From Verrucomicrobiota bacterium (GTDB lineage Bacteria > Verrucomicrobiota > Verrucomicrobiia > Limisphaerales > SIBE01), in the NCBI GenBank assembly GCA_021733945.1, contig JAIPJX010000014.1, positions 1-50,742 of the forward strand: DNA of 50,742 nucleotides, read 5' to 3'. Within the stretch, counting starts at the first letter, position 1. Every line of letters starts with the position of its first letter. Position numbers and translations under genes: made by a program. A model generated the notes under the pieces. It saw only the letters and a list, made by a program, of their open reading frames with translations. It was not told the origin of the DNA and did no database searches. This document shows positions 39,331 to 48,799 of the stretch, piece after piece.

Positions 39331-41142
39331 ATGAGCTACCAACCTATTGAGAATTATGGTGTTATCGGGGATCTCCATACGGTCGCGCTGGTCGGCATGG
39401 ACGGTTCGATCGATTTCATGTGTTTTCCGAATTTCGATTCGCCATCCGTCTTTGCCGCACTTCTGGACAGCAGGAAAGGCGGACGTTTTCAGTTGGCACC
39501 GGTTCTGAACCACCGGATGCGGCAAAAGCAAATCTACCTTCCGGACACCAACATTCTGCTCAGCCGGTTTCTTTCGGAGGACGGCGTCGCCGAGGTGTCG
39601 GACTTCATGCCCGTGGGCACGCCCGAGGCCCATGCGCACGCCGTGGTGCGCCGCGCCAAGACGGTGCGTGGCCAGATCGACTTCCGCATGGTGTGCGCCC
39701 CCGCATTCAATTACGGCCGTTCCGGGCATCGTGTGGAACAACGGGATGGCGAAGTGCTGTTTATTTCAGAAGGACCCGACGCAACGGTCATCCGCCTGCG
39801 CACCCAGGTGCCGGTTCGGATTCAAGACGGCACAGGCGTCGCCGACTTCACGCTTCAGGCCGGGCAATCCGCCGCGTTCGTGCTCGAAAACGCCGTCAAC
39901 GGAACCCCTTCTCCCTCCGAATCCCCGCATTTTGTTTCCGAATCCTTCAAATCCACGATGAATTTCTGGAGGAACTGGCTCCGACGTTCCAGCTACCGCG
40001 GACGCTGGCGCGAAATGGTCAATCGCTCCGCGCTCACGCTGAAGCTCTTGACCTCCCAGAAGCACGGATCCATCGTCGCAGCCCCCACGTTCTCCCTTCC
40101 CGAGGAAATCGGAGGCGTCCGAAACTGGGATTACCGTTACACCTGGGTCCGGGACGCTTCGTTCACCCTGTACGCCCTCATGCGCCTGGGCTACACCGAG
40201 GAAGCGGCCGGCTTCATGCACTGGATCGAGACCCGGTGCAAGGAACTCGCCCCGGACGGCGCCCTGCAGATCATGTATGCTCTGGATGGACGCCACGAGC
40301 TCTCGGAAGAAACGCTCCCTCATTTCGAGGGATACGCCAGGTCCTCCCCCGTTCGAATTGGCAACGGAGCCTATGACCAGCTGCAGCTCGACATCTACGG
40401 CGAACTGATGGACTCGGTTTACCTGTACAACAAATACGGGCAACCCATCTCCTACGATTTCTGGATGAATCTCACCCGCATGATCGACTGGGTCTGCAGG
40501 CACTGGAAACAACCGGATGAAGGCATCTGGGAGGTGCGCGGTGGACGGCGTGAATTTGTCTATTCCAGGATCATGTGCTGGGTGGCTTTGGACCGCGGCC
40601 TGCGGCTGGCGGAAAAACGCTCCTTCCCAGCCCCGGTGGATCGCTGGAGAAAGGTGCGGGACGAGATCTACCATGATGTCTACGACAATTTCTGGGATTC
40701 CGAGCTCCGCTGCTTTGTCCAGTACAAGGGGGCCAAAACCGTCGACGCCTCCTGCCTGCTCATGCCGATGGTGAAATTCATTGGTCCGACCGATCCGCGG
40801 TGGACCTCCACCATGCAGGCCATCGAGGAATCGCTGGTCGAAGACTCGCTGGTCCACCGGTATCGGACGGCGCACGCCGCGCCGGACGGATTATCCGGCA
40901 AGGAGGGCACCTTTTCCATGTGCTCGTTCTGGTACGTCGAGTGCCTTTCGCGGGCCGGAGATCTGGAGAAGGCACGGTTCTATCTGGAGAAGGCGCTGGG
41001 ATACGCGAACCACCTGGGTCTGTATGCCGAGGAACTGGGCCCGCGCGGCGAACATCTCGGGAATTTCCCACAGGCCTTCACCCATCTGGCTCTCATCAGC
41101 GCCGCCTACAATCTCAACCAAAACCTCTCCGAAGGCGTCTGA
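39331..41142 (+). CDS. GH15 family glucoamylase or trehalase
   Basis: A 603-residue glycoside hydrolase with the GH15 prokaryotic start [27 protein letters not shown], an N-terminal beta domain (~1-220) and an (alpha/alpha)6 barrel (~230-603) containing [29 protein letters not shown]. The general acid is expected in the [11 protein letters not shown] region and the base in [16 protein letters not shown]. No signal peptide is present, so it acts in the cytoplasm on maltodextrins or trehalose. Archaeal and mycobacterial members with this N-terminus include trehalases as well as glucoamylases. The adjacent treY makes trehalase activity a fair alternative. ATG 39331 is chosen; a TTG five codons upstream also reads in frame. 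Confidence 0.88.
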   Translation: MSYQPIENYGVIGDLHTVALVGMDGSIDFMCFPNFDSPSVFAALLDSRKGGRFQLAPVLNHRMRQKQIYLPDTNILLSRFLSEDGVAEVSDFMPVGTPEAHAHAVVRRAKTVRGQIDFRMVCAPAFNYGRSGHRVEQRDGEVLFISEGPDATVIRLRTQVPVRIQDGTGVADFTLQAGQSAAFVLENAVNGTPSPSESPHFVSESFKSTMNFWRNWLRRSSYRGRWREMVNRSALTLKLLTSQKHGSIVAAPTFSLPEEIGGVRNWDYRYTWVRDASFTLYALMRLGYTEEAAGFMHWIETRCKELAPDGALQIMYALDGRHELSEETLPHFEGYARSSPVRIGNGAYDQLQLDIYGELMDSVYLYNKYGQPISYDFWMNLTRMIDWVCRHWKQPDEGIWEVRGGRREFVYSRIMCWVALDRGLRLAEKRSFPAPVDRWRKVRDEIYHDVYDNFWDSELRCFVQYKGAKTVDASCLLMPMVKFIGPTDPRWTSTMQAIEESLVEDSLVHRYRTAHAAPDGLSGKEGTFSMCSFWYVECLSRAGDLEKARFYLEKALGYANHLGLYAEELGPRGEHLGNFPQAFTHLALISAAYNLNQNLSEGV

Positions 41143-41144
41143 AC

Positions 41145-41171
41145 CCCTGACACTCGCTCCCGGAGTCAGGG
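41145..41171. terminator. Inverted repeat between convergent GH15 and GspE-like genes
   Basis: CCCTGAC (41145-41151) pairs with GTCAGGG (41165-41171) around a 13-base loop, in the 37-bp gap between two convergent stop codons. The position suits a shared bidirectional terminator, but neither side has a proper U-tract, so strength is doubtful. Confidence 0.4.
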
Positions 41172-41179
41172 ACAAACGC

Positions 41180-42460
41180 TTACGAGTGATCGAATCCCAC
41201 GACCCGCACAATCTCTTCCAGCGGGCTTTCCCCCTTGACCACGCGTCGCAGCCCCATCTTCCAGAGCGTCTGCATGCCCTCGGCAACAGCCACTTCCTGC
41301 AACGAGCGGGTGGTCCGCTTTTGGAGCGCCGCATCGCGGATGGCTTCATTCACGACCAGCATTTCCGTCAACGCCGTGCGTCCACCATACCCGGTTTGCA
41401 TGCATTCCGGACAACCCACACCCCGGCGGAAGGACGCCGTCTCCGCGATCTCCTCGGGCAACATCCTCAACAACCCGCTCTCCGGCTGATACGGTTCGGA
41501 ACAATAGGGGCAGTTCATCCGGATCAACCGCAATCCCACGATCCCCCCAATGCTCGAGGCGAGCAGGAACGGTTCGATCTCCATGTTGATCAGACGGGCA
41601 AAGACCCCCGCGGTGCTCCCGCTGTGAATGGTGCTGATCACCAGATGCCCCGTCAAACCCGCCTGCACCGCAATCGAAGCGGTCTCGGCATCCCGGATCT
41701 CACCGATCATGATCACCTGCGGATCCTGGCGCATCAAGGACCGGAGCGCGATCGGATACGTGAACTCACGAACGGGGTTGATCTGGGCCTGGCTGATCAT
41801 CGGCAGGTTGAACTCGACCGGATCCTCCACCGTACTGATGCTGATGGTCGGGCCAAACCGGTGAACCAAATGACAAAGCGCCGAATAGATCACCGTCGTT
41901 TTGCCCGCGCCGGTCGGCCCCGTCAGCAGGATCAATCCGTTGGGGCGGTCGAGCAATCCGACCAGCGTCTTCAGCGTGTCCTCCTCGAACCCCAGGCTGG
42001 CCAGTTCGAAGGTCCGGTTCCTTGAATCGAAAATCCGGATCACGATTTTCTCCCCGCGCACGGTCGGGAATACCGAGATCCGCAGTTCCACACCCGCGGT
42101 GTCCGGACCCGCGGGCGCATGCCCCTCCTGAGGCAGGTCCGTCTGATAGCTGATCAGGTTCGCCATCACCTTGAGCCGTCCCGAAATCCGTTCCATCAGG
42201 TCCAGCGGCAAATGCACCAACTCGGTCAAGACTCCGCTCAATCGGATCCGAACCACCAGCGTGCTCTCCCACGGCTCGATGTGAATGTCGCTTGCCCCGG
42301 CCTGCACGGCGTCCTTGACCAGAAGGCTGACCAACTGGCCGATCTCGATTCCAGGCGGATCCACCACCGCATGAAGATAACGTGTCGTTTCGTTCACAAT
42401 TTTTGATTCAATTCCTTCGGGTCGCTCTTTCCTATCGGGGTTCGTCCCGGAAGTCAGCAC
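41180..42460 (-). CDS. GspE/PilB-type secretion ATPase, short form
   Basis: A 426-residue traffic ATPase. It lacks the usual N-terminal GspE_N domain and begins near the N2 region (ASDIHIEPWE). Walker A is GPTGAGKTT at 181-189, the Asp box is STVEDPVEF, the Walker B region is MIGEIRDAETA, and the His box is LVISTIHSG. A zinc-type CPYC...CPEC pair is present near 315-345, typical of the GspE/PilB class. GTG at 42460 is the apparent start; no good ATG exists before the core. It stands alone on the minus strand with no pilus platform, secretin or pilin beside it. It could power type IV pili or type II secretion encoded elsewhere. Confidence 0.9.
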   Translation of the reverse strand: MLTSGTNPDRKERPEGIESKIVNETTRYLHAVVDPPGIEIGQLVSLLVKDAVQAGASDIHIEPWESTLVVRIRLSGVLTELVHLPLDLMERISGRLKVMANLISYQTDLPQEGHAPAGPDTAGVELRISVFPTVRGEKIVIRIFDSRNRTFELASLGFEEDTLKTLVGLLDRPNGLILLTGPTGAGKTTVIYSALCHLVHRFGPTISISTVEDPVEFNLPMISQAQINPVREFTYPIALRSLMRQDPQVIMIGEIRDAETASIAVQAGLTGHLVISTIHSGSTAGVFARLINMEIEPFLLASSIGGIVGLRLIRMNCPYCSEPYQPESGLLRMLPEEIAETASFRRGVGCPECMQTGYGGRTALTEMLVVNEAIRDAALQKRTTRSLQEVAVAEGMQTLWKMGLRRVVKGESPLEEIVRVVGFDHS

Positions 42461-42580
42461 TTATAAGCAGGAATCCTTCCAGAATAACAGGGCCCGCCTG
42501 ATCCTTTAATCCTTTCAGCCGCCGGTTTCGCCATTGACCTGCGGGCGATCCGAGGGTTTTATCAGGGTGAAATTCTAGCT

Positions 42581-44395
42581 ATGTTTCGATTCAAGCTCAT
42601 CGTTCTCTTTCTGGCAACCGTTCTGGGTGTCCCGCGCGCGCAGGCGACACCCGCTTCCGGGAATCCCACACCCCTGAACATCGTCCTGATATTGGTCGAC
42701 GATCTTGGCTGGACCGATCTCTCCTGCATGGGAAGCAAGTTTTACGAAACCCCACACATTGATCGTCTCGCCGCCGGCGGCATGAAGTTCACCCAGGCCT
42801 ACTCGGCCTGCACCGTCTGCTCCCCTTCCCGGGCGGCCGTCCTCACCGGCCGTTATCCAGCCCGCCTTCACCTCACCGATTGGATCTCCGGTCATGTGCG
42901 ACCCAGGGCAAAACTGAAGGTCCCGGAGTGGACACAACACCTGGAGCACGGCGAGACGACTCTGGCCGAAGCATTGGGCGCCCGGGGCTACATCTCCGCG
43001 AGCATCGGCAAGTGGCACCTGGGAGGCGAAGCGTTTCATCCCGAGACTCAGGGGTTCAAGCTGAATGTCGGAGGGTATTTCCGCGGGCAACCCCCCAGCT
43101 ACTTCGCTCCCTACAAAATCCCCACGCTCCAGGAGGGGCCCGACGGAGAATTTCTCACCGACCGCGAAGCTGCGGAAGCCGTGGCGTTTATCAAATCGAA
43201 CCGGGACCGGCCCTTCTTCCTTTATCTCCCCCATTACGCCGTGCATACGCCCATCCAGGCCAAGAAGGACGCGATCGCCAGATATCAGGCCAAGGCCATC
43301 CCGGGCACCGGCCAATCCAACGCCACCTACGCCAGCCTTATTGAAAGTGTCGACGAAAGTGTTGGAAGAATCACGCAGACTCTCGAGGACCTGGGCTTGA
43401 CCGAACGAACGCTCGTCATTTTCACATCGGACAACGGCGGACTTCTGCCGATCACTTCCAATGCCCCGCTGCGGGCCGGAAAGGGTTCGGCCTACGAGGG
43501 TGGCGTGCGCGTGCCCCTGATCGTCCGCTGGCCCGGCGTCACCGAGGCTGGCAGCGTCAACACGAGCCCCGTCATGAGCATCGATTTCTTCCCGACCCTG
43601 ATGGAAGCCGTCGGATCGACAGACGCCGCCCGCCAGGTCGACGGCGAAAGCCTCGTCCCACTGCTCAGCTCAAAGGGATCGCTCAAGAGAACCAATCTGT
43701 TCTGGCACTACCCGCATTATCATCCGGGCGGAGCCACCCCCTACGGAGCCGTACGCCAGGGCGACATCAAGCTGATCGAACACTACGAGGACGGACATCT
43801 TGAGATGTTCGATCTGGCCAACGACCCCGGCGAGAAACTCAACATCGCCAATCAGTTCCCGGCAAAACGAAACGCCTTGGCGGCATTGCTCGGCAACTGG
43901 CGCGAGCAGCTGAACGCACAGATGCCTTCCACCAACCCGGACTTCGATCCGTCCCGGGAAAAAACCCCGTCCTGGGTGGTTCAACCCCGGTCGGACGCAT
44001 CGATCGAACTGCACTCCCGGGACGCCTCGGTACACGGCGCGATGCTGCGTTATGAACCCCAACCGCACAAAAACACACTCGGCTACTGGGTCAACGCCAA
44101 CGATTCGGCCCACTGGGATTTCCAGGTGAATCGCGCCGGCTCTTATCGTGTCGAAATTCTCCAGGGCTGCGGCCCCGGCAGCGGCGGCAGCCGGGTCGCG
44201 TTTCAATCCGGATCCCAATCGCTCGAAATCGACGTGATCGCCACCAAGGGCTTTCAGGATTTTCTCAAACGGGACATCGGCAACCTTCGCTTTGATGCCC
44301 CGGGCCGGTACTCGCTCGACGTCAAGCCGCTCAAAAAGCCGGGTGCAGCCGTGATGGACTTACGTCAGGTTCGGCTGATTCCATCCGGGGAATGA
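42581..44395 (+). CDS. Secreted sulfatase (formylglycine type) with C-terminal beta domain
   Basis: A 604-residue exported sulfatase with a signal peptide (about residues 1-22, ending in AQA). The alkaline-phosphatase-like fold begins with VLILVDDLGWTDLS, where the two Asp bind Ca2+. The modification signature is C80-S-P-S-R84, so C80 should become formylglycine by an anaerobic- or FGE-type maturase encoded elsewhere. SIGKWHLGG and TSDNGGL are further active-site segments. After ~470 residues a separate beta-sandwich tail (LGYWVNANDSAHWDFQVNRAG...) resembles carbohydrate-binding modules of fucosidases. It would act on sulfated glycans in periplasm or outside. The DapA-like gene overlaps its end by 4 bp. 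Confidence 0.93.
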   Translation: MFRFKLIVLFLATVLGVPRAQATPASGNPTPLNIVLILVDDLGWTDLSCMGSKFYETPHIDRLAAGGMKFTQAYSACTVCSPSRAAVLTGRYPARLHLTDWISGHVRPRAKLKVPEWTQHLEHGETTLAEALGARGYISASIGKWHLGGEAFHPETQGFKLNVGGYFRGQPPSYFAPYKIPTLQEGPDGEFLTDREAAEAVAFIKSNRDRPFFLYLPHYAVHTPIQAKKDAIARYQAKAIPGTGQSNATYASLIESVDESVGRITQTLEDLGLTERTLVIFTSDNGGLLPITSNAPLRAGKGSAYEGGVRVPLIVRWPGVTEAGSVNTSPVMSIDFFPTLMEAVGSTDAARQVDGESLVPLLSSKGSLKRTNLFWHYPHYHPGGATPYGAVRQGDIKLIEHYEDGHLEMFDLANDPGEKLNIANQFPAKRNALAALLGNWREQLNAQMPSTNPDFDPSREKTPSWVVQPRSDASIELHSRDASVHGAMLRYEPQPHKNTLGYWVNANDSAHWDFQVNRAGSYRVEILQGCGPGSGGSRVAFQSGSQSLEIDVIATKGFQDFLKRDIGNLRFDAPGRYSLDVKPLKKPGAAVMDLRQVRLIPSGE

Positions 44396-45462
44396 GCAAC
44401 CCGACACCCCCCTGGGTTCAGGAAACACTCCATCGCGGCATTGTCATCCCCGCCCACCCACTGGCCCTGACGCGGGACCGCAAGCTCGACGAGCGCCGCC
44501 AGCGGGCGTTGACGCGCTACTACCACGCGGCGGGCAGCGGCGGCATCGCCGTGGGAGTGCACACCACCCAGTTTGAGATCCGGCTTCCACGCCATGGGTT
44601 ATTCCAACCCGTACTGGAACTCGCAGCACGGACGGCAAAGGCCTGCGATGCGGCGTCCGGGTGCCAGACCATCCGGATCGCAGGCATTTGCGGTCCGACT
44701 CCGCAGGCGGTGGCCGAGGCAAGCCTGGCCCGGGACCTCGATTATCACCTCGGTCTGCTTTCGCTCGGAGGAATGACTCATCTCGATGAAGACGGCCTGA
44801 TCGAACACTGCAAAACGGTTGCCAACGAAATCCCCTTGATGGGATTTTATCTGCAACCCGCCGTGGGAGGACACCTTTTGTCCGTCTCCTTCTGGCGACG
44901 CTTCGTTTCCATCGAAAATGTCGCAGCGATCAAAATCGCTCCCTTCAACCGTTACCAAACCCTGGATGTGATCCGCGCCGTGGCGGAAACAGGCAGGGCC
45001 GGTTCGATAGCCCTGTACACTGGAAATGATGACGCCATCGTGCAGGACCTGCTTGCCCGGCACGAAATGGAAGGCCCAACCGGACCGGTCCGGCTCGGGT
45101 TCTCCGGGGGCCTCCTGGGTCATTGGGCATGCTGGACGCGACACGCGGTCAAACTTCTTGCGGAATGCCAGCACCACAGGACCCAGGAAAGCATTCCCTC
45201 GAGCCTGCTCACGCTGGCTGGACAAATCACGGACTGCAACGGAGCGTTCTTCGACACCGCCCACGCGTTCGCCGGTTGTATTCCAGGAATCCATGAAGTG
45301 CTGCGCAGGCAGGGACTCCTGGACAACCTGCTTTGCCTGGATCCCTCCGCGACGCTTTCTCCGGGTCAATCATCCGAGATCACCCGCGTCCAGAGGGCCT
45401 ACCCCGATTTGAACGACGACGCATTCGTGCGCGAGCATTTGGATGAATGGCTCGCCGATTGA
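44392..45462 (+). CDS. DapA-superfamily aldolase/lyase
   Basis: A 356-residue class I aldolase-like protein. The Schiff-base lysine is expected at K181 in AAIKIAPFNRY. Early residues (GIVIPAHPLALTRDRKLDERRQRALTRYY) and GVHTTQF replace the usual GTTGE loop of DapA. It is therefore probably not the lysine-biosynthesis enzyme. Relatives include N-acetylneuraminate lyase and keto-deoxy-sugar aldolases, often found beside sulfatases and sugar-degradation genes. It overlaps the sulfatase gene by 4 bp (ATGA), so the two are cotranslated. A role in breaking down a sugar acid released by sulfatase action is inferred only. Confidence 0.85.
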   Translation: MSNPTPPWVQETLHRGIVIPAHPLALTRDRKLDERRQRALTRYYHAAGSGGIAVGVHTTQFEIRLPRHGLFQPVLELAARTAKACDAASGCQTIRIAGICGPTPQAVAEASLARDLDYHLGLLSLGGMTHLDEDGLIEHCKTVANEIPLMGFYLQPAVGGHLLSVSFWRRFVSIENVAAIKIAPFNRYQTLDVIRAVAETGRAGSIALYTGNDDAIVQDLLARHEMEGPTGPVRLGFSGGLLGHWACWTRHAVKLLAECQHHRTQESIPSSLLTLAGQITDCNGAFFDTAHAFAGCIPGIHEVLRRQGLLDNLLCLDPSATLSPGQSSEITRVQRAYPDLNDDAFVREHLDEWLAD

Positions 45463-45514
45463 AGGGTGTGTAACCTTTCACACGGTTCAGACGTCAAAGA
45501 TTCAGACATATTCT

Positions 45515-46429
45515 ATGTTAAACCGAAAACAACTTCTAATAGAACGCAAAGGCGGAAAAGCATTTCCGCTATTGAACAAGGCCCCACTTTCGTCGAGTGC
45601 GGGAAGCGATTGGCGGGGTGTTCTACTCGAACACCACGAAACGGGGGCCTTCGAGGCCAACGACGTCTATTTTCAAAACGACACGGTTTTTGTGCATTTG
45701 GGTGAGCCGGTCAACCTCGATTGGAAGGACGAAAAAAGCTCCTTCACCAAGGAGCTCACTCCGGGAAGCATCACTGTCATCCCCCGGTGGATGCGCCACT
45801 CGGCACGGTGCAGCACATCCAGCAGTTTCCTCATGCTGTCGCTGACCCGGGAATTCCTGATGGATTCCATTGCCGATTGGGGCCAGTCCTCGGAACTGGA
45901 ACTGAATCAGACTCTGAGTCACGAAGATTCCCTGGTTCGGGAACTCTGTTTCGCGCTCCGGGAGGAGCTGGAAAACGGCAGCCCCGGAGGCAGGGTGTAT
46001 GGGGAATCGCTCAGCGCCTCCTTGGCGGTGCATCTGATCAAGAATTATTCCTCCTCAAAACCCGAACCGACCGCATCAACGGGCGGACTGGCAAAATACA
46101 AGCTCCGGCAGGTGATCAACTACATTCACGAGCATGTTGCGGAGGATTTCTCGCTTCAGACACTTGCCAACATCGCCAATCTCAGTCCGTTTCATTTCAC
46201 GCGGATGTTCAAGAAATCAACGGGCCTGCCGCCCCGTCAATACCTGATTCGTTGCCGGGTGCAACGCGCCAGGCAGCTCCTGCTCAGTTCTACAGACAGC
46301 CTGTCCAGCATCGCCTCCCAATCCGGATTCTGTGATCAAAGCCACTTCACGGCTCATTTCAAGAGGTTTTACGGCATCACCCCGAAGGCATTTGTTCAGA
46401 ACGAAATCAAAAACAAACCGGCTGACTAA
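45515..46429 (+). CDS. AraC-family transcriptional regulator
   Basis: A 304-residue DNA-binding protein. The N-terminal ~190 residues form a cupin-like ligand domain (DWRGVLLEHHETGAFEANDVYF, with PRWMRHSA later). The C-terminal ~100 residues contain two helix-turn-helix motifs (LQTLANIANLSPFHFTRMFKKSTG and LSSIASQSGFCDQSHFTAHFKRFYGITP), the AraC/XylS signature ending the protein. The ATG at 45515 is preferred because an upstream in-frame ATG lies inside the preceding gene. Its position after sulfatase and DapA-like genes suggests it controls that small group in response to a sugar. Confidence 0.9.
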   Translation: MLNRKQLLIERKGGKAFPLLNKAPLSSSAGSDWRGVLLEHHETGAFEANDVYFQNDTVFVHLGEPVNLDWKDEKSSFTKELTPGSITVIPRWMRHSARCSTSSSFLMLSLTREFLMDSIADWGQSSELELNQTLSHEDSLVRELCFALREELENGSPGGRVYGESLSASLAVHLIKNYSSSKPEPTASTGGLAKYKLRQVINYIHEHVAEDFSLQTLANIANLSPFHFTRMFKKSTGLPPRQYLIRCRVQRARQLLLSSTDSLSSIASQSGFCDQSHFTAHFKRFYGITPKAFVQNEIKNKPAD

Positions 46430-46462
46430 ACCGGACCCGACACAACATTCCGATCGGAAATT

Positions 46463-46509
46463 GCGGATCACAGCCCCCTCGTTCCCGTGTTTCGGCAGGG
46501 CTGATCCGC
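46463..46509 (+). terminator. Imperfect inverted repeat after the AraC gene
   Basis: GCGGAT-CA-CAGCCC (46463-46476) pairs with GGGCTG-ATCCGC (46498-46509) leaving a two-base bulge, 34 bp after the AraC stop. It is a strong 6 + 6 bp stem in the gap before the DUF47 gene but lacks a U-run directly after it, so terminator function is uncertain. Confidence 0.4.
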
Positions 46510-46571
46510 GCGGAGGGTAACATCGGGCTTGTTTATTGCCCGCCAAACCGGTATCCAGATCTTTTGCGGGT

Positions 46572-47255
46572 ATGGCAATGCTCCTGAATCTGGTGGGTGA
46601 ATCTCCGTTCCGCGGACTCGAAGCGCACAGCGCCTCGGTGCACTCCGCCGTGCAACAGCTGCGCCCACTCTTTCAGCACGCCATTGGCGGAGCGCAATCC
46701 CTGCTGAAAGATTCCGCAGACCGGATCTTTGCCCTCGAAACCGAAGCCGACCGGATCCAGACCTCACTGCACGAGCTGCTCGCTTCAAAAATGCTGATCC
46801 CGATTCGGAAGGAAGATTTTCTTGCGATTCTCGAGCACCAGGACGCCATGGCGGATCAGGCGGAAAGCATCGCCGCCGCCCTCACCGTACGCGACCTGGG
46901 GGTCCCCCCTTCCATGGAGGGCGCCCTCACGGCCTACTTGGAGATCGTATTGAAGAATTGCGATCTCGCCGCCGGCGTCATTTCAAAGGTCGATCTGCTC
47001 ATCGAAGCGTCCTTTTGCGGAAGGGACGCCCAGTCGGTTTCCAGACTCATTACCGAACTGACCGAACGGGACGACCATTCGAAAAACGCCCGAATGAATC
47101 TCACCCGACAGACTCTCGGTGCCCAGGGAGTGACTTCGCCCCTGGACGCCATCCTTTGGCACCAGATCATTTCGGGGCTCACCGAGATGTCGCGCAGCGC
47201 GGTTCGGACCGGGCAGGCGCTGCGCCGGACCCTGAAGATCGATTCCATCTCCTAA
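46572..47255 (+). CDS. DUF47 (PhoU-like) protein
   Basis: A 227-residue all-helical protein of the DUF47/TIGR00153 family, related to PhoU. FRGLEAHSASVHSAVQQLRPLFQ and FALETEADRIQTSLHELL match its helices, with the acidic ExExD-type metal motif (E-T-E-A-D) visible. Proteins of this family almost always precede a PiT-type phosphate transporter and are thought to regulate it. Here the PiT gene begins 7 bp after this stop. ATG 46572 is chosen; a TTG 12 codons earlier is possible. Confidence 0.9.
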   Translation: MAMLLNLVGESPFRGLEAHSASVHSAVQQLRPLFQHAIGGAQSLLKDSADRIFALETEADRIQTSLHELLASKMLIPIRKEDFLAILEHQDAMADQAESIAAALTVRDLGVPPSMEGALTAYLEIVLKNCDLAAGVISKVDLLIEASFCGRDAQSVSRLITELTERDDHSKNARMNLTRQTLGAQGVTSPLDAILWHQIISGLTEMSRSAVRTGQALRRTLKIDSIS

Positions 47256-47261
47256 TCCCAC

Positions 47262-48683
47262 ATGGTCGCTCTCCTATTCGAAACAGCTTTGCCTCACGGG
47301 CAGATCCTTCTCTTTCTCGGGCTTGCAGCCGGATTTTACATGGCCTGGAGCATCGGCGCGAATGACGTCGCCAATGCAATGGGAACATCGGTCGGTTCCA
47401 AGGGAATCACACTCAGGCAGGCCGTGGTCATTGCGGCCATCATGGAATTCGCCGGTGCGGTTCTGGTCGGGAGCCATGTCTCCGAGACCGTAAGAAAAGG
47501 CATCTTCGACCCAAGCCACCTCGAAGCGTTGCCTCTGGTTCTGGCGTTTATTTCCGCTTTGGCGGCTTCGGCTGTCTGGCTGCAGATTGCCACCTATTTT
47601 GGCTGGCCCGTGTCCACCACCCATTCCATCGTTGCTTCGGTCCTGGGTGTGGGGCTCATCATGGGCGGCCCGGAGTCGATCAAATGGAGCTCCGTGGGCG
47701 CGATCGTGGCTTCATGGGTGACCTCTCCGCTCTGCGGTGGTCTGATTTCATTCATCCTGTTTAAGATCATTCAGGTTTTTATCATCCGAAACAAACACCC
47801 CGTCCGGCAGATCTACCGGTTCATTCCTTTTATCGTGGCGTACGTGGCTTTCACCCTGAGCCTGGTCATGGTTTGGAAGGGACTCAAGAGCCTCAACCTC
47901 AACCTGAACCTTGGGTCCGCCCTCGCGGTCTCCGCCGCAGTGGCGGCAACCGCCGGATTGCTCTCTCTCTTCTGGGTGGCACGACTCAAGATCAAGCACG
48001 AAAAGGAGCGGATCGATCGCAAGATCGAACTGGCCAGCGATCTGGGGGAAGGAATTCCGTTCGTGCGCAAGGAACACCGCAGCGAAACAGCACCGGTCAC
48101 CGAACTCCGCCCCGCCCTCGCACCCGGTTCGGAAATCCCCAGCAAACGTTGGGAATACCGTCGCGAATTTGAATTCGAAAAGGTCGAATCCGTATTCACG
48201 GGCCTCATGGTCGTCAGCGCCTGTTTCCTCGCGTTCGCTCACGGCGCCAACGACGTCGCCAATGCCGTCGGACCTCTGGCCGCCATCATCTCCATCACCC
48301 GGGACGGCGTTGTGAGCCTCAAAGCCGCTGTTCCCGTGCCAATCCTCGCCCTCGGAGCTGTCGGAATCGTGGTTGGACTGGCCACCTGGGGTTACAAGGT
48401 CATCGAGACCATCGGCCGTAAGATTACCGAACTCACGCCCTCCCGTGGTTTCGCAGCCAATCTGGGCGCAGCCAGCACCATCGTTCTGGCCAGTCGACTT
48501 GGATTCCCCATTTCCACGACACACACCCTGGTCGGTGCCGTTCTGGGCGTCGGACTGGCTCGCGGTTTCGAGACCCTGAATCTGCAGATGATCCGCGGCA
48601 TCGTCATTTCATGGATCGTCACCATCCCGGCCGGCGCGGTTCTGGCCATCGTTTTCTACTACGCTCTCCGCATCTTCTTCTAG
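47262..48683 (+). CDS. PiT-family inorganic phosphate transporter
   Basis: A 473-residue inner-membrane protein with two homologous halves, each carrying the family motif: GANDVANAMGTSVG near residue 31 and GANDVANAVGPLAAI near 330. PVSTTHSIVASVLGVG and PISTTHTLVGAVLGVG are the repeated second motif. About 10-12 helices are split by a long charged cytoplasmic loop (~240-310). It would import phosphate (as a metal-phosphate or with H+/Na+). The upstream DUF47 gene completes the usual pair. Highly confident family call; the exact ion coupling is not visible. Confidence 0.95.
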   Translation: MVALLFETALPHGQILLFLGLAAGFYMAWSIGANDVANAMGTSVGSKGITLRQAVVIAAIMEFAGAVLVGSHVSETVRKGIFDPSHLEALPLVLAFISALAASAVWLQIATYFGWPVSTTHSIVASVLGVGLIMGGPESIKWSSVGAIVASWVTSPLCGGLISFILFKIIQVFIIRNKHPVRQIYRFIPFIVAYVAFTLSLVMVWKGLKSLNLNLNLGSALAVSAAVAATAGLLSLFWVARLKIKHEKERIDRKIELASDLGEGIPFVRKEHRSETAPVTELRPALAPGSEIPSKRWEYRREFEFEKVESVFTGLMVVSACFLAFAHGANDVANAVGPLAAIISITRDGVVSLKAAVPVPILALGAVGIVVGLATWGYKVIETIGRKITELTPSRGFAANLGAASTIVLASRLGFPISTTHTLVGAVLGVGLARGFETLNLQMIRGIVISWIVTIPAGAVLAIVFYYALRIFF

Positions 48684-48799
48684 GTCGCCCCCCGGAGGAT
48701 CCCCCGGCCCGCAATCCCGGCAAACCCAAGCTTTGCATTTCCGAACGGGTTTCGTGTACTCTCCCTGTGACACACGCACCTCAACCGATCCAGACAATC

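Noticed and set aside
48611..48799. Upstream extension of the beta-helix gene
   Set aside because: It overlaps PiT and would bury the signal peptide 63 residues inside the protein.
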